A DNA stretch of 64,000 bases, taken from NCBI RefSeq assembly GCF_013403245.1, contig NZ_JACBNQ010000016.1, positions 1 through 64,000 on the forward strand, in the 5' to 3' direction. The translations under genes were made by a program, and so were the position numbers. Source of the stretch: Sedimentibacter hydroxybenzoicus DSM 7310 (GTDB lineage: Bacteria > Bacillota > Clostridia > Tissierellales > Sedimentibacteraceae). Shown one piece after another: positions 16,101 to 25,335 of this stretch. Under the pieces are notes generated by a model. That model was not told the DNA's origin. It was given only the letters and a program-made list of their open reading frames with translations, and did not search any database. Every line of letters begins with the position of its first letter. Within the stretch, counting starts at the first letter, position 1.

Positions 16101-16220
16101 AGGCTGTTGAAAAAGTTCATCCTGCAAGGCGCCGGAAGCCGGGCAACCGCAGCGTATTAGACATACGTGAGGATTGACCGGCTGAATGGCAACGACGCAG
16201 GGGGACTTTTTCAGCAGCCT
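16101..16220. repeat. 120-bp palindromic repeat, copy A
   Basis: Ends are imperfect inverted repeats (AGGCTGTTGAAAAAGT and ACTTTTTCAGCAGCCT). The interior carries CATCCTGCAAGGCGCCGG and CAACGACGCAGG. It lies between convergent dpaB and the FMN-oxidase homologue. Copy B is at 41569-41689 and an internally deleted copy C at 38357-38426. It has no coding capacity. Its base content is far more GC-rich than the surroundings. Confidence 0.85.
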
Positions 16221-16223
16221 GAT

Positions 16224-17240
16224 TTATAGTATTATTTTATCTCTCGTTATGTCACTTAGGCTTTTGCATCCGGACATAATCATTACATCTCTTAGCTCAG
16301 CACCTATTTTTTCCGTGTAAAGTTCCACACCTTCTGCTCCTCCGCCAAATGCGGCTATAACGTATGTCCTGCCGATCAGCACCGCATCTGCTCCCAATGC
16401 AATTGCTTTAAATACATCCGCACCTGATCTGATGCCTCCGTCTACAAATATTTTTAATTTATCCCCAACTGCTTCTCTGATTTCAGACAGCATTGCACAG
16501 GTTGCGGGAGCATCCTGGAGAACTCTTCCGCCATGGGAGGAAACAACTATACCGTAAGCACCTGCTTCTAATGCTTTCAATGCACCTTCCTTAGTCATAA
16601 CACCCTTAACTATGAATGGTACTTTAGTGGATGATGCTAATTCAGATAACTCTTCAACGCTTTTTGCAGAAACCGGTTTTCCTGCTAAAGCAAGGTTTAC
16701 TAAACCTGCTGAATCTATATCCATTGCAAAGGCCATAGCACCTGCTTCTTCAAGCATCTTTATTTTTTCTAATGCTTTGTCGTTTTTCCACGGCTTTATT
16801 GTAGGGACAGCAACTCCATTTGCTGCTTTAATGTATGGCAGGCTGTCAAGAAAAAAGCTGTCATTTGCCCCATCACCTGTAAACGCAGCAGTACCCGCCT
16901 TTAAAGAACCATTTACAACTGCATCTATATATTCCGACTCTGTAATTGCTCCATTGTAATTTAAGTTCATGCCGCCAATTGGTGCTACGAAAAACGGATA
17001 TTTGAAATCCTTGCCGAACAATGATATTGATGTATCTTGTCCCTCATTTTGATAAATAGTATCTAATTTTATTTTTACTGACGACAGAAAATCGACACAA
17101 ATCTTAAAAGCATTGCCGTTTCCTTTTCCTCCTGTTCCCGGGATTTCTCCCTTGCACACTATTCCGTTGCATTCCTTACATACTCTGCAGTTAGGTGCCA
17201 TCTTTTCTTTTGCATTTTGTAAAACTTCATTATAGTTCAT
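16224..17240 (-). CDS. FMN-dependent alpha-hydroxyacid oxidase/dehydrogenase homologue
   Basis: The 338-residue TIM-barrel protein belongs to the lactate oxidase / glycolate oxidase family. The FMN-site elements FFVAPIGGMN, FIVKGVMTKEGA (flavin Lys), SSHGGRVLQDAPAT (catalytic His) and FVDGGIRSGADVFKA are intact. The first 50 residues hold an extra cluster of Cys (CRVCKECNGIVCKG) absent from oxygen-using lactate oxidases, which could bind an iron-sulfur cluster or metal. In an anaerobe the electron acceptor is unlikely to be oxygen. Monocistronic; substrate unknown. Confidence 0.85.
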   Translation of the reverse strand: MNYNEVLQNAKEKMAPNCRVCKECNGIVCKGEIPGTGGKGNGNAFKICVDFLSSVKIKLDTIYQNEGQDTSISLFGKDFKYPFFVAPIGGMNLNYNGAITESEYIDAVVNGSLKAGTAAFTGDGANDSFFLDSLPYIKAANGVAVPTIKPWKNDKALEKIKMLEEAGAMAFAMDIDSAGLVNLALAGKPVSAKSVEELSELASSTKVPFIVKGVMTKEGALKALEAGAYGIVVSSHGGRVLQDAPATCAMLSEIREAVGDKLKIFVDGGIRSGADVFKAIALGADAVLIGRTYVIAAFGGGAEGVELYTEKIGAELRDVMIMSGCKSLSDITRDKIIL

Positions 17241-17261
17241 ATCTTCCTCCTACAGCATTTG

Positions 17262-17327
17262 GGCATTTTGGGGACGGACCTTTTTGTGGCTGCGGGCAGC
17301 CACAAAAAGGTCCGTCCCCAAAATGCC
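17262..17327. repeat. Perfect 32-bp palindrome with 2-nt loop
   Basis: Arms 17262-17293 and 17296-17327 are exact reverse complements; outer arm GGCATTTTGGGGACGGACC. It lies between the valS stop and the next - strand gene. It has no T-tract of a normal terminator, though the stem alone would block or slow transcription. Its length and perfection suggest recent origin. Confidence 0.9.
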
Positions 17328-17338
17328 TTTCAAACACT

Positions 17339-19987
17339 TTATTTATTTAATTGCTCTAATCTTTCTGCTACCTTATCCATCATCGATTGGTATTTAGCCA
17401 ATTTTTCTTTTTCTTCCGCAACTACATTTTCAGGTGCTTTACTCATGAATTTTTCATTGTTAAGCTTATTATTTACCCTGTCAAGCTCACCTTGAAGTTT
17501 TGTTTTTTCTTTTTCAAGGCGCTCTATTTCTTTTTTATAGTCAATTAAATCAGAAAGAGGCAGATATATTTCTGTTCCGTCAATTACGGACGATGCAGTA
17601 TCTTCACCTATCATTGATTTATCACTTACTACCTTGATTTCCGTAATATTAGCCAAAGTTGCAAAATGTAAAGCACTTGACTCAATATATTCTTTAATAC
17701 CTTCTTTAGAAGGAACAAATATTGCTCTTGCTTTTCTCGAAGGCACAACATTCATTTCTGCTCTGATGTTACGTATGCTTCTCACTGCTTCCATAATAAA
17801 TTCCATGGTGCTTTCCGCTTTTTCAAAGTTTTCACCTTCATTGTAGAACGGCCATTGCTCTTTAACCAATCTGTTATCAACATTCGGTAAATATGACCAG
17901 ATTTCTTCTGTAATGAACGGCATGAACGGATGAAGCAATTTAAGCATATTCTTTAACACTTTTATTAATACAAATCTTGCAGTGTCCTTATCTAAGCCTT
18001 CTTCACCGTATAATCTCGGTTTAACAATTTCAATGTACCAATCGCAGTATTCGTTCCATATGAAATCATAAACTCTTTGAGCAGCCATACCCAATTCAAA
18101 TTTATCCAGATTTTCCGTTACTTCCTTAGCTGCCTTATTTGCTCTTGAAATAATCCACTTATCTTCTGTTTTATAGTTGCTTTCGGCTGCAGCTTCATCT
18201 ATTAAATCACCGTCAATATTCATAAGAACAAATCTTGACGCATTCCACAGCTTATTGGCAAAGTTACGGCTTGATTCCAGTTTGTCATTATTGAACCTCG
18301 TATCGTTTCCGGGGGATATTCCGGTCATAAGCATGAATCTGAGAGCATCTGCGCCGAACTGATCTATCACTTCAAGAGGATCAATACCGTTTCCTAAGGA
18401 CTTGCTCATTTTTCTTCCTTCGGCATCTCTCACCAAGCCGTGTATAAATACATGCTTAAACGGCGATTCACCTGTCGCTTCCAAGGCTGAGAATACCATA
18501 CGTACAACCCAGAAGAATATTATATCATATCCTGTTACCAATACATCTGTCGGATAAAAGTATTTTAAATCCTCCGTTTCATGAGGCCAGCCCAAGGTTG
18601 AGAACGGCCATAGCCCCGAAGAAAACCATGTATCAAGAACATCTTCGTCCTGTTTTATATTTGTACTGTTACATTTGGTACATTTTGGGGGAGCTTCTTT
18701 TGCAACCATTATCTCTCCGCATTCCTGACAATAGTATGCAGGTATTCTGTGACCCCACCACAATTGTCTTGAAATACACCAGTCTCTTATGTTTTCAAGC
18801 CAATGGGTATATATCTTTGTAAAGCGTTCCGGAACAAATTCAACCTTTTTATCCTTGTTTGCCTGAAGAGCAGGCTTTGCCAAAGGATCCATCTTAACGA
18901 ACCATTGGTCTGATACTCTAGGTTCTATAATATTGTGACAGCGGTAGCACGTTCCTACATTGTGATCAGTATCCTCTGTCCTTAACATAAATCCATTTTC
19001 TTCAAGGTCCTTAACAAATTGTTTTCTACATTCGTAACGATCCATACCGTTATATTTTCCTGCAACTTCGTTCATGGTTCCGTCTTCGTTCATACAGTTT
19101 AATTGCTCTAAATTGTGTCTCAAACCGATTTCAAAGTCATTAGGGTCGTGGCACGGAGTTATTTTCAAAGCTCCTGTTCCCTTAGTCATGTCAGGATATT
19201 CATCGCCTATTATAGGAATTTCTCTTCCTACCAACGGAACTATAACTTTTCTGCCTATTAAATGTTTGTATCTTTCGTCTTCAGGATGTGCGGCTATGGC
19301 AACATCACCGAATATTGTTTCAGGTCTCGTTGTTGCAATTATAAAAAACTCATCCGGATTATCAACGAACGGATATTTTACATAGTAATATTTACCCGGT
19401 GTGTCCTCGTATTCAACCTCGGCATCCGAAAGTGTGGTATGACAATCAGGACACCAGTTTATAATTCTATTTCCTTTATAAATAAGTCCTTTGTTGTACA
19501 ATGATATGAAAAACTCGATAACTGCCTCATTGCAGCCCTCATCCATCGTAAATCTTTCTCTTGACCAATCACATGAGTTACCTAATTTCTTCACCTGTTC
19601 AACTATTTTTCCGCCGTATTCTTCCTTCCACTTCCATGCTCTTTTTAAGAACTCATCCCTGCCTATTTCTTCTTTAGTTTTTCCTTCTTCTTTTTTCAGT
19701 TTTTCAACCACCTTAACCTCTGTGGCAATACTTGCATGGTCCGAGCCCGGCAGCCACAGAGCTTCAAAGCCCTCCATCCTCTTCCATCTTGTCAGAACAT
19801 CCTGAAGTGTCATATCCAACGCATGCCCCATATGAAGCTGACCTGTAATATTTGGAGGCGGCATCACTATAGTGAACGGCTTCTTATCCTTATTGATTTC
19901 GGCTTTAAAGCAATTTTCTTCCATCCAAGCACTGTAGATTTTTTCTTCAAATTCTTTTGGATTATACTTACTTGGTATATTGTTCAT
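17339..19987 (-). CDS. valS: Valyl-tRNA synthetase
   Basis: This class I synthetase of 882 residues charges tRNA-Val. Motifs are HIGH-type QLHMGHALD near residue 45, the zinc-type ribbons with paired Cys ([30 protein letters not shown]), the KMSKS loop [10 protein letters not shown] near 520, and a C-terminal coiled coil ([19 protein letters not shown]). I start at ATG 19987, which has GAGAGG ten bases upstream, rather than the ATG nine bases earlier. A T-box with a Val specifier precedes it. The end adjoins the 32-bp palindrome. Confidence 0.97.
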   Translation of the reverse strand: MNNIPSKYNPKEFEEKIYSAWMEENCFKAEINKDKKPFTIVMPPPNITGQLHMGHALDMTLQDVLTRWKRMEGFEALWLPGSDHASIATEVKVVEKLKKEEGKTKEEIGRDEFLKRAWKWKEEYGGKIVEQVKKLGNSCDWSRERFTMDEGCNEAVIEFFISLYNKGLIYKGNRIINWCPDCHTTLSDAEVEYEDTPGKYYYVKYPFVDNPDEFFIIATTRPETIFGDVAIAAHPEDERYKHLIGRKVIVPLVGREIPIIGDEYPDMTKGTGALKITPCHDPNDFEIGLRHNLEQLNCMNEDGTMNEVAGKYNGMDRYECRKQFVKDLEENGFMLRTEDTDHNVGTCYRCHNIIEPRVSDQWFVKMDPLAKPALQANKDKKVEFVPERFTKIYTHWLENIRDWCISRQLWWGHRIPAYYCQECGEIMVAKEAPPKCTKCNSTNIKQDEDVLDTWFSSGLWPFSTLGWPHETEDLKYFYPTDVLVTGYDIIFFWVVRMVFSALEATGESPFKHVFIHGLVRDAEGRKMSKSLGNGIDPLEVIDQFGADALRFMLMTGISPGNDTRFNNDKLESSRNFANKLWNASRFVLMNIDGDLIDEAAAESNYKTEDKWIISRANKAAKEVTENLDKFELGMAAQRVYDFIWNEYCDWYIEIVKPRLYGEEGLDKDTARFVLIKVLKNMLKLLHPFMPFITEEIWSYLPNVDNRLVKEQWPFYNEGENFEKAESTMEFIMEAVRSIRNIRAEMNVVPSRKARAIFVPSKEGIKEYIESSALHFATLANITEIKVVSDKSMIGEDTASSVIDGTEIYLPLSDLIDYKKEIERLEKEKTKLQGELDRVNNKLNNEKFMSKAPENVVAEEKEKLAKYQSMMDKVAERLEQLNK

Positions 19988-20061
19988 ACATATCATTCCT
20001 CTCTATATTTTAAATGTAAATAATTAAGCTTATGCTATTTCTCCCAAAATTGGGTTAGGTC

Positions 20062-20300
20062 ATGAAAAAAGGGCTTTCTCATCACAAAGGACGAGAAAAC
20101 CCGCGGTACCACCTAATTTCCGTTTCCGGCTCTTAATTTATATAACGGCTTCAACCGTTTAATCTTACTGCTGCTTCAGATTAAATGCTCAAAAGCTACC
20201 TTCGATACAAATTGACTTATGAAGATTCTCAACCCATGATCTTCAATCTCTGTAAGTTTTAAGCACCTACTCCTCTTTTTCATCGCAAATTATTTAATTA
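20062..20300 (-). promoter_or_regulatory. T-box leader of valS (Val specifier)
   Basis: On the - strand the T-box GGTGGTACCGCGG (near 20100-20113) precedes a terminator stem (20071-20102, GGGCTTTCTC with partner) and six T. The specifier loop reads GAA-G-GTA with the Val codon at 20197-20199. The TGGT bulge fits A73 of tRNA-Val. Confidence 0.92.
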
Positions 20301-20352
20301 CATATCATGATATTAAATCTTTAAAGCTTTGTCAACAGGTTTTTATTATTAA

Positions 20353-21639
20353 TTACGGAGCAAGCCTGTTTCTGTCTCTCGGGAAGGTTGATGCTTCTCT
20401 GACATTTTCCAGACCGAGGAGCATAGCGGTTATTCTTTCGAGACCTATTGCCAGACCACCATGTGGAGGCATGCCATGTCTGAATACGGACATGTATCCT
20501 TCAAAATTATTTGGATTAAGACCATGCTTAAGCATATTGCTCTTTAGTTTTTCACATTGATGTATCCTCTGCCCTCCCGTTGTTATTTCAAGACCTCTGA
20601 ACAGCAGGTCAAAGCTGTGTGTTTCGTATTCTCCAGCAGGCATGGTGTACATGGGTCTTTTTGACTGGGAATAATGTGTCAGAAAAACAAAATCAGAATT
20701 GTATTTTTCCTTTACGTATCCGGATATAAGAGCTTCGCCCTCGGGGTCTAAATCTCCATCAATATTATTCTTGCCGTATTGTGTTTTTAAAATCTGTATC
20801 GCCTCAGTCAATTTTAATTTTGGGATTTCCATAGGAACAACAGGTATATGAGCATCTAAAAGCTCAAGCTCTGTCCTGCATATCTGAGTAAGATTTGTAA
20901 TCATAAATCGCAGCAGCTCGGTTTCAAGCTCCATTATCTCGTACTCGTCCTCGATGAATCCCATCTCAAGATCAAGACTGACATATTCGTTGAGATGCCT
21001 CTTTGTGTCGTGACTTTCCGCTCTGTATACGTGTCCTGTTTCAAATACTCTCTCATATCCTGCTCCAACCATCATCTGTTTGTAAAATTGCGGACTTTGA
21101 GCGAGGTATGCTTTTTTATCAAAGTAGTCCACGGTGAAAAGATTTGTTCCGCCTTCGGTTCCCTCGGCTACAATTTTCGGCGTAAATATCTGTGTAAATC
21201 CCTGTTGTGTCAGATACTGCGAAAATCCCTGTGCCAGCGCTGCCTGAATTCTAAATATTGCGTTTATTTTCGGATTTCTCATACTGAGCACTCTGTTGTT
21301 TAAAAGCACATCCAGATTTAACTCAAGGGATTCCTTATTGATTTCTATGGGTAAATCTTCGGCAGGGGATATGACATTCAGTGCATGTACCTGTATTTCA
21401 ACACCATCTTTAACTGACTCGTTTTTTATTGCCGTTCCTCTTACTTCAACAACACTTTCAAGCTTCAACCCTTTTATTTCAATATCCCTCGTATCCACCA
21501 CGCATTGGATTATCCCGCTTCTGTCCCTGACCAGCAGAAACGCAATTTTACCCATGCTCCTTATCCTGTGGAGCCATCCTTTTATTATGACTTCATTTCC
21601 TGTAAATTTTTTTGTTTCACTTATTAATATTCTTTTCAT
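20353..21639 (-). CDS. aspS: Archaeal-type (probably non-discriminating) aspartyl-tRNA synthetase
   Basis: The 428-residue protein is of the short AspS2 type without the large bacterial insertion domain. It has an N-terminal OB-fold anticodon domain (VIIKGWLHRIRSMGKIAFLL) and a class II core with motif 2 (VYRAESHDTKRHLNEYVS) and motif 3 (GGLAIGLERITAMLLG). AspS2 enzymes in bacteria often also load Asp on tRNA-Asn for later amidation; no asnS or gatCAB is visible here to confirm it. Start ATG 21639 has GGAGGG upstream; a longer frame runs into the leader. Controlled by a T-box with duplicated 3' module. Confidence 0.93.
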   Translation of the reverse strand: MKRILISETKKFTGNEVIIKGWLHRIRSMGKIAFLLVRDRSGIIQCVVDTRDIEIKGLKLESVVEVRGTAIKNESVKDGVEIQVHALNVISPAEDLPIEINKESLELNLDVLLNNRVLSMRNPKINAIFRIQAALAQGFSQYLTQQGFTQIFTPKIVAEGTEGGTNLFTVDYFDKKAYLAQSPQFYKQMMVGAGYERVFETGHVYRAESHDTKRHLNEYVSLDLEMGFIEDEYEIMELETELLRFMITNLTQICRTELELLDAHIPVVPMEIPKLKLTEAIQILKTQYGKNNIDGDLDPEGEALISGYVKEKYNSDFVFLTHYSQSKRPMYTMPAGEYETHSFDLLFRGLEITTGGQRIHQCEKLKSNMLKHGLNPNNFEGYMSVFRHGMPPHGGLAIGLERITAMLLGLENVREASTFPRDRNRLAP

Positions 21640-21663
21640 AAAACACCCTCCTATTTTATAATA

Positions 21664-21710
21664 AAAAAAATCGCCCCTATGCAAGAGGCGATGACCGCGG
21701 TACCACTCTT
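21664..21710 (-). promoter_or_regulatory. Second T-box antiterminator/terminator module of aspS
   Basis: On the - strand AGTGGTACCGCGG (near 21696-21708) is followed by an ATCGCC/GGCGAT stem (21670-21692) and eight T. It lies only about 50 bases after the terminator of the first module, with no room for its own Stem I, so it looks like a duplicated 3' half of a T-box. Confidence 0.8.
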
Positions 21711-21754
21711 ATTAACCACATGCCAAAAATAATCAAAAAACAACGATAGAATAA

Positions 21755-22000
21755 TAAAAGCTCACTTCATTTTAAGAAGTGAGCTGCCCACGGTACCATT
21801 CTTTTTAACTATTTCTGAACAAATAGTTCTCTTTATTTCCTGTAACGGAGAAATCCGGATTTCCCTACTTGCCATGCTTTCAGAAAATCAACTCCGGGAG
21901 GTCTTTCGGTATAATTCATCTCATCAGGCTTCCACCGTCCCCGACTCGCTGCAGAGCTCCAGATACCTACTCTTCCCATCTCAGTGTAATTAATATGATG
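21755..22000 (-). promoter_or_regulatory. T-box leader of aspS (Asp specifier), first module
   Basis: The T-box AATGGTACCGTGG (near 21788-21800) precedes a perfect 10-bp terminator stem (AGCTCACTTC and partner, 21759-21785). Aligning the specifier loop with the other T-boxes here gives GAA-A-GAC, so the codon is Asp GAC at 21901-21903. The antiterminator bulge is TGGT, whereas the G73 usual in tRNA-Asp and tRNA-Asn would prefer TGGC; a G-U pair would be needed. Confidence 0.85.
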
Positions 22001-22161
22001 ATACTACAATAGCATGGTAGTTCAGATTTGTCAACGCGTATTTTGGAGCGTATTTTTCCCTTTTATTGACACTGCGGCAAGTGATGTAAAATTTAAATTG
22101 TATTTTTGTATTTTTGATGTTAATATATTAAAATTAAACAACGTTATCATCAGGAGTAAAT

Positions 22162-22683
22162 ATGTATCAGATTATTGCACAGACTGTCGGATTTATCGGT
22201 ACAGGCATAATGTTTCTTTCATATCAGTGCAAGGACAATAAAAAATTATTTTTGATGCAGATGCTTTCCAACATCGTATACACGCTTCACTTTTTCATGT
22301 TGGGTGCTATATCGGGAAGCATGAATATAATAGTAAGTATGCTCAGAAATTTTGTCTTGCTTAATTCCAAACATCAATGGACAAGAAATAAATATTGGCT
22401 CTGGTTGTTCATAGGTCTTCATTTGATTATAGTCATTCTGACATGGAATGATGTATTCAGCTTATTGCCTGCTATCGGAATGATTGCAATGGCTGTTTCA
22501 TCATGGACAAGAAACGGAAAAAATGTGAGAATGGCAAATTTGTTTATAAATTCTCCTGCGTGGCTGATTTATGATATTCACGTACGTTCTTACGCAGGTA
22601 TATTCTGTGAAGTGTTACTTTTAATGTCTGTGATTATTTCATTTATAAGATACGGAGTTAAAGCTTTAGACCATGATAATTAA
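22162..22683 (+). CDS. YgjV-like membrane protein
   Basis: The 173-residue protein has about five to six membrane helices and the family's N-terminal pattern (IAQTVGFIGTGIMFLSYQCK) plus the C-terminal NSPAWLIYDIH. Members of the YgjV (Imp-YgjV) family are inner-membrane proteins without settled function. Ribosome binding site AGGAG precedes the ATG. It is a single gene, convergent with the LysR gene (stops 10 bases apart). Confidence 0.85.
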   Translation: MYQIIAQTVGFIGTGIMFLSYQCKDNKKLFLMQMLSNIVYTLHFFMLGAISGSMNIIVSMLRNFVLLNSKHQWTRNKYWLWLFIGLHLIIVILTWNDVFSLLPAIGMIAMAVSSWTRNGKNVRMANLFINSPAWLIYDIHVRSYAGIFCEVLLLMSVIISFIRYGVKALDHDN

Positions 22684-22693
22684 TTTATCTGAC

Positions 22694-23563
22694 TTATTCT
22701 CTCTTTCTGTATTGCAAATATTCCAAAAACTTCTTTACCGAAAGGGAAAGAAGTTTTTTATCTCTCATGGCTATCCCAATATTTCTGAAAGCAGGAACTT
22801 CAAGCTCTTTTGCTATAATTTTATACGGTATCCGCTTCAGTATTAATTCAGGTAATATACTGATTCCCAGACCGTTTTCAATCATGGACATAATAGCATA
22901 ATCATCCCATGTCGTAAAATGAACCTGCGGTATAATATTATGTTTCTCAAATATTTCCGAAATTTCCGCTTTGGCACCTTTTTCTAAAAGCATAAACGGG
23001 CTGTTCGATAGTTCATCAATCGGGAAAGCATCGCAATCTACAAGGGGATGATCCTGCGGGATCACAACCAGCAAACGATCCTGCTCCAAAAAAATCGTTT
23101 CAAGCTCCGGTTTTGTAGGAAGCCGCAAAAAGCCAAAGTCGACACGTCCCTCTGAAATCCAGCTTTCAATTTCGGTATAATCTCCAAGTAAAAGCTCAAA
23201 ATTGATTTTAGGATAAGTTTCCTGAAAAATCTTAATCATATTAGGAAGCCAATGAGTTGCTACACTTGAAAATGTTCCTATGCGAATTATCCCTGTTTGA
23301 ATTCCGTGCAGCTCTTCGATTTGTGTCAATAAAATTTCATGCTCATTACAAATTCTTTTTAACTGAGGTAATAACCTTAGTCCATCTGAGGTCAGACTGA
23401 CACCGCCGCGTCCTCTTTCAAGAAGCAATACTCTCCATTCTGTTTCTAAATCATTAATCATACGACTAATACCGGACTGTGTATAGTTCAATACTTCAGC
23501 AGCTTTCGTAAAACTGCCGTATTCTACAGCTTTGATAAATGCCATATATTTTTGTATACTCAT
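22694..23563 (-). CDS. LysR-type transcriptional regulator
   Basis: I take ATG 23563 (289 residues), with AGAGG seven bases upstream. Residues 1-60 form the winged helix-turn-helix (FIKAVEYGSFTKAAEVLNYTQSGISRMI), followed by a LysR substrate domain with GIIRIGTFSSVATHWLP. It is divergent from an EamA transporter gene 150 bases away and probably controls it, as LysR regulators usually do with divergent neighbours. The effector cannot be read. Confidence 0.93.
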   Translation of the reverse strand: MSIQKYMAFIKAVEYGSFTKAAEVLNYTQSGISRMINDLETEWRVLLLERGRGGVSLTSDGLRLLPQLKRICNEHEILLTQIEELHGIQTGIIRIGTFSSVATHWLPNMIKIFQETYPKINFELLLGDYTEIESWISEGRVDFGFLRLPTKPELETIFLEQDRLLVVIPQDHPLVDCDAFPIDELSNSPFMLLEKGAKAEISEIFEKHNIIPQVHFTTWDDYAIMSMIENGLGISILPELILKRIPYKIIAKELEVPAFRNIGIAMRDKKLLSLSVKKFLEYLQYRKRE

Positions 23564-23712
23564 ACCAAACCTCTTTGTATCCGATTTGCTCATATATAAC
23601 ATGATAAACATTCGCTTTTGTAATATATGATGCTATGATATACTAATATCACAAAAAATTCAAGCATAATAGAATAAATAGTTTGAAATCTATATATACG
23701 AGGGGGACTTAA

Positions 23713-24579
23713 ATGAAGACTGCATATTTAAAATATATCTCGGCTCTGCTCATGTTCGGCTCCAATGGAATTGTGGCAAGTTACATTTTACTGAGCAGCT
23801 ATGAAATTGTTTTTTTAAGAACTTTAATAGGAAGCATGTTTCTGATATTGATATTTTTATTTTCTAAAACAGAGCGTATGTTTTGGAAGAACAAATCACA
23901 CTCCATGTACTTAATTATTTCGGGCATAGCCATGGGTGCAAGCTGGATATTTTTATATGAAGCATACTCGCAAATCGGTGTAAGCATTGCTACACTATCG
24001 TATTATTGCGGTCCTGTTATTATCATGATTCTTTCACCGGTTCTGTTCAAGGAAAGACTGGCAAATACAAAGCTGTTAGGGTTTTTTGCCGTAATAATCG
24101 GAATGTTTTTTGTAAACTATCAAGCTTTATCACAGGGAATAATTTCTTGGGGATTGATACTTAGTATATTATCAGCAATAATGTACGCAATAATGGTGGT
24201 ATTCAATAAAAAAGCCGTAAGCATAACGGGACTTGAAAATTCCATGTACCAGTTAGTTACAAGCTTTTTTGCGGTTGCAATTTTCGTTGGAATAAAGCAA
24301 GGTTTTTCAATTGATATCGTTCATACAAATTTACCGGCTATACTGCTGTTAGGTGTTGTAAATACCGGAATAGGATGTTATTTCTATTTCTCCTCTATTG
24401 ATGACCTTCCGGTGCAGACCGTTTCAATCTGTGGATATCTGGAGCCTCTTTCTGCGTTGATTTTCTCAGCAGCAATATTGGGAGAAAAGTTAGGTGCTTT
24501 ACAAATAGCCGGTGCCATTTTAATCTTGGGAGGAGCCGCATTCGGCGAATTAGCTGTCTCTGACAGATCTCTTCGCTGA
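23713..24579 (+). CDS. EamA-family (DMT superfamily) transporter
   Basis: This 288-residue protein has ten predicted helices in two EamA repeats (residues 1-140 and 145-280), with the typical GVSIATLSYYCGPVIIMILS at the end of the first and YLEPLSALIFSAAILGE in the second. Members export amino acids or metabolites. GAGGGGG precedes the start. A divergent LysR gene is its likely regulator. Its last 30 bases overlap the end of the ABC ATPase gene on the other strand. Confidence 0.92.
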   Translation: MKTAYLKYISALLMFGSNGIVASYILLSSYEIVFLRTLIGSMFLILIFLFSKTERMFWKNKSHSMYLIISGIAMGASWIFLYEAYSQIGVSIATLSYYCGPVIIMILSPVLFKERLANTKLLGFFAVIIGMFFVNYQALSQGIISWGLILSILSAIMYAIMVVFNKKAVSITGLENSMYQLVTSFFAVAIFVGIKQGFSIDIVHTNLPAILLLGVVNTGIGCYFYFSSIDDLPVQTVSICGYLEPLSALIFSAAILGEKLGALQIAGAILILGGAAFGELAVSDRSLR

Positions 24580-25335
24580 AATTACAGGTCTGTTTTCTTC
24601 ATCTAAAGTAACACTTCCTATTACCCCATAAACTTCTTTTAGCATTTTTTCTGTTATTACATCCTTGGCTGACCCTGAATCGTAATATTCACCTTCACCT
24701 GTTATTATTACAATGTGGTCGGCATATCTTGCGGCTAAATTAATATCATGTAAAACCACTATTATATCTATTTTTCTGTCTTTAATTATTCTATGAAGAA
24801 GATGACATAACTCCAGTTGTTTTTGTAAATCCAAAGAATTCGTAGGCTCGTCCAAAAGAATAATCTTTGGTTCTCTAACAAGTGTTTGTGCTATAAAAAC
24901 CAGCTTTTTCTGACCACCACTCAGCTCACCAAAGCTCCTGCCTGCAAGGTCTTTGATGTTCAGTGCCTCTAATGTATCCATTACCGCATTTAAATCTTCA
25001 TCTGAAACACGTTGTTTTAAATCCGGTAATCTTCCAAGCAGAACCATCTCAAGTACACTCAACATAGAAAAATCAATATCCATCTGGGGAAGATAGGACA
25101 TTACTTTTGTTTTCTCATCAGTTTTCATTTTTGTAATACTCTCTGTTCCAAAATATATAGCACCTTCATATTTTAAAAGCCCAAATATGGCTTTTAAAAG
25201 TGTAGATTTACCTGCACCATTCGGACCCAGAACAGCATTAAGCCCCGGTCCGAATTCTACATCAAGGTTTTTGAATACATCATGTTTTGATTTGACTCCT
25301 TTGTATGAATACGTCAGACTATTTACTTTAAGCAT
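24550..25335 (-). CDS. FecE-type ABC importer ATPase
   Basis: I start at ATG 25335 (261 residues), which overlaps the permease stop as TAATG; the frame stays open far upstream but that part is permease in another frame. Motifs: Walker A GPNGAGKST, signature LSGGQKKLVFIAQ, Walker B ILLDEPTNSLD and switch VLHDINLAA. It should drive the FecCD permease and flavin-domain binding protein encoded just upstream. The 3' end overlaps the convergent EamA gene by 30 bases. Confidence 0.94.
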   Translation of the reverse strand: MLKVNSLTYSYKGVKSKHDVFKNLDVEFGPGLNAVLGPNGAGKSTLLKAIFGLLKYEGAIYFGTESITKMKTDEKTKVMSYLPQMDIDFSMLSVLEMVLLGRLPDLKQRVSDEDLNAVMDTLEALNIKDLAGRSFGELSGGQKKLVFIAQTLVREPKIILLDEPTNSLDLQKQLELCHLLHRIIKDRKIDIIVVLHDINLAARYADHIVIITGEGEYYDSGSAKDVITEKMLKEVYGVIGSVTLDEENRPVISAKRSVRDS

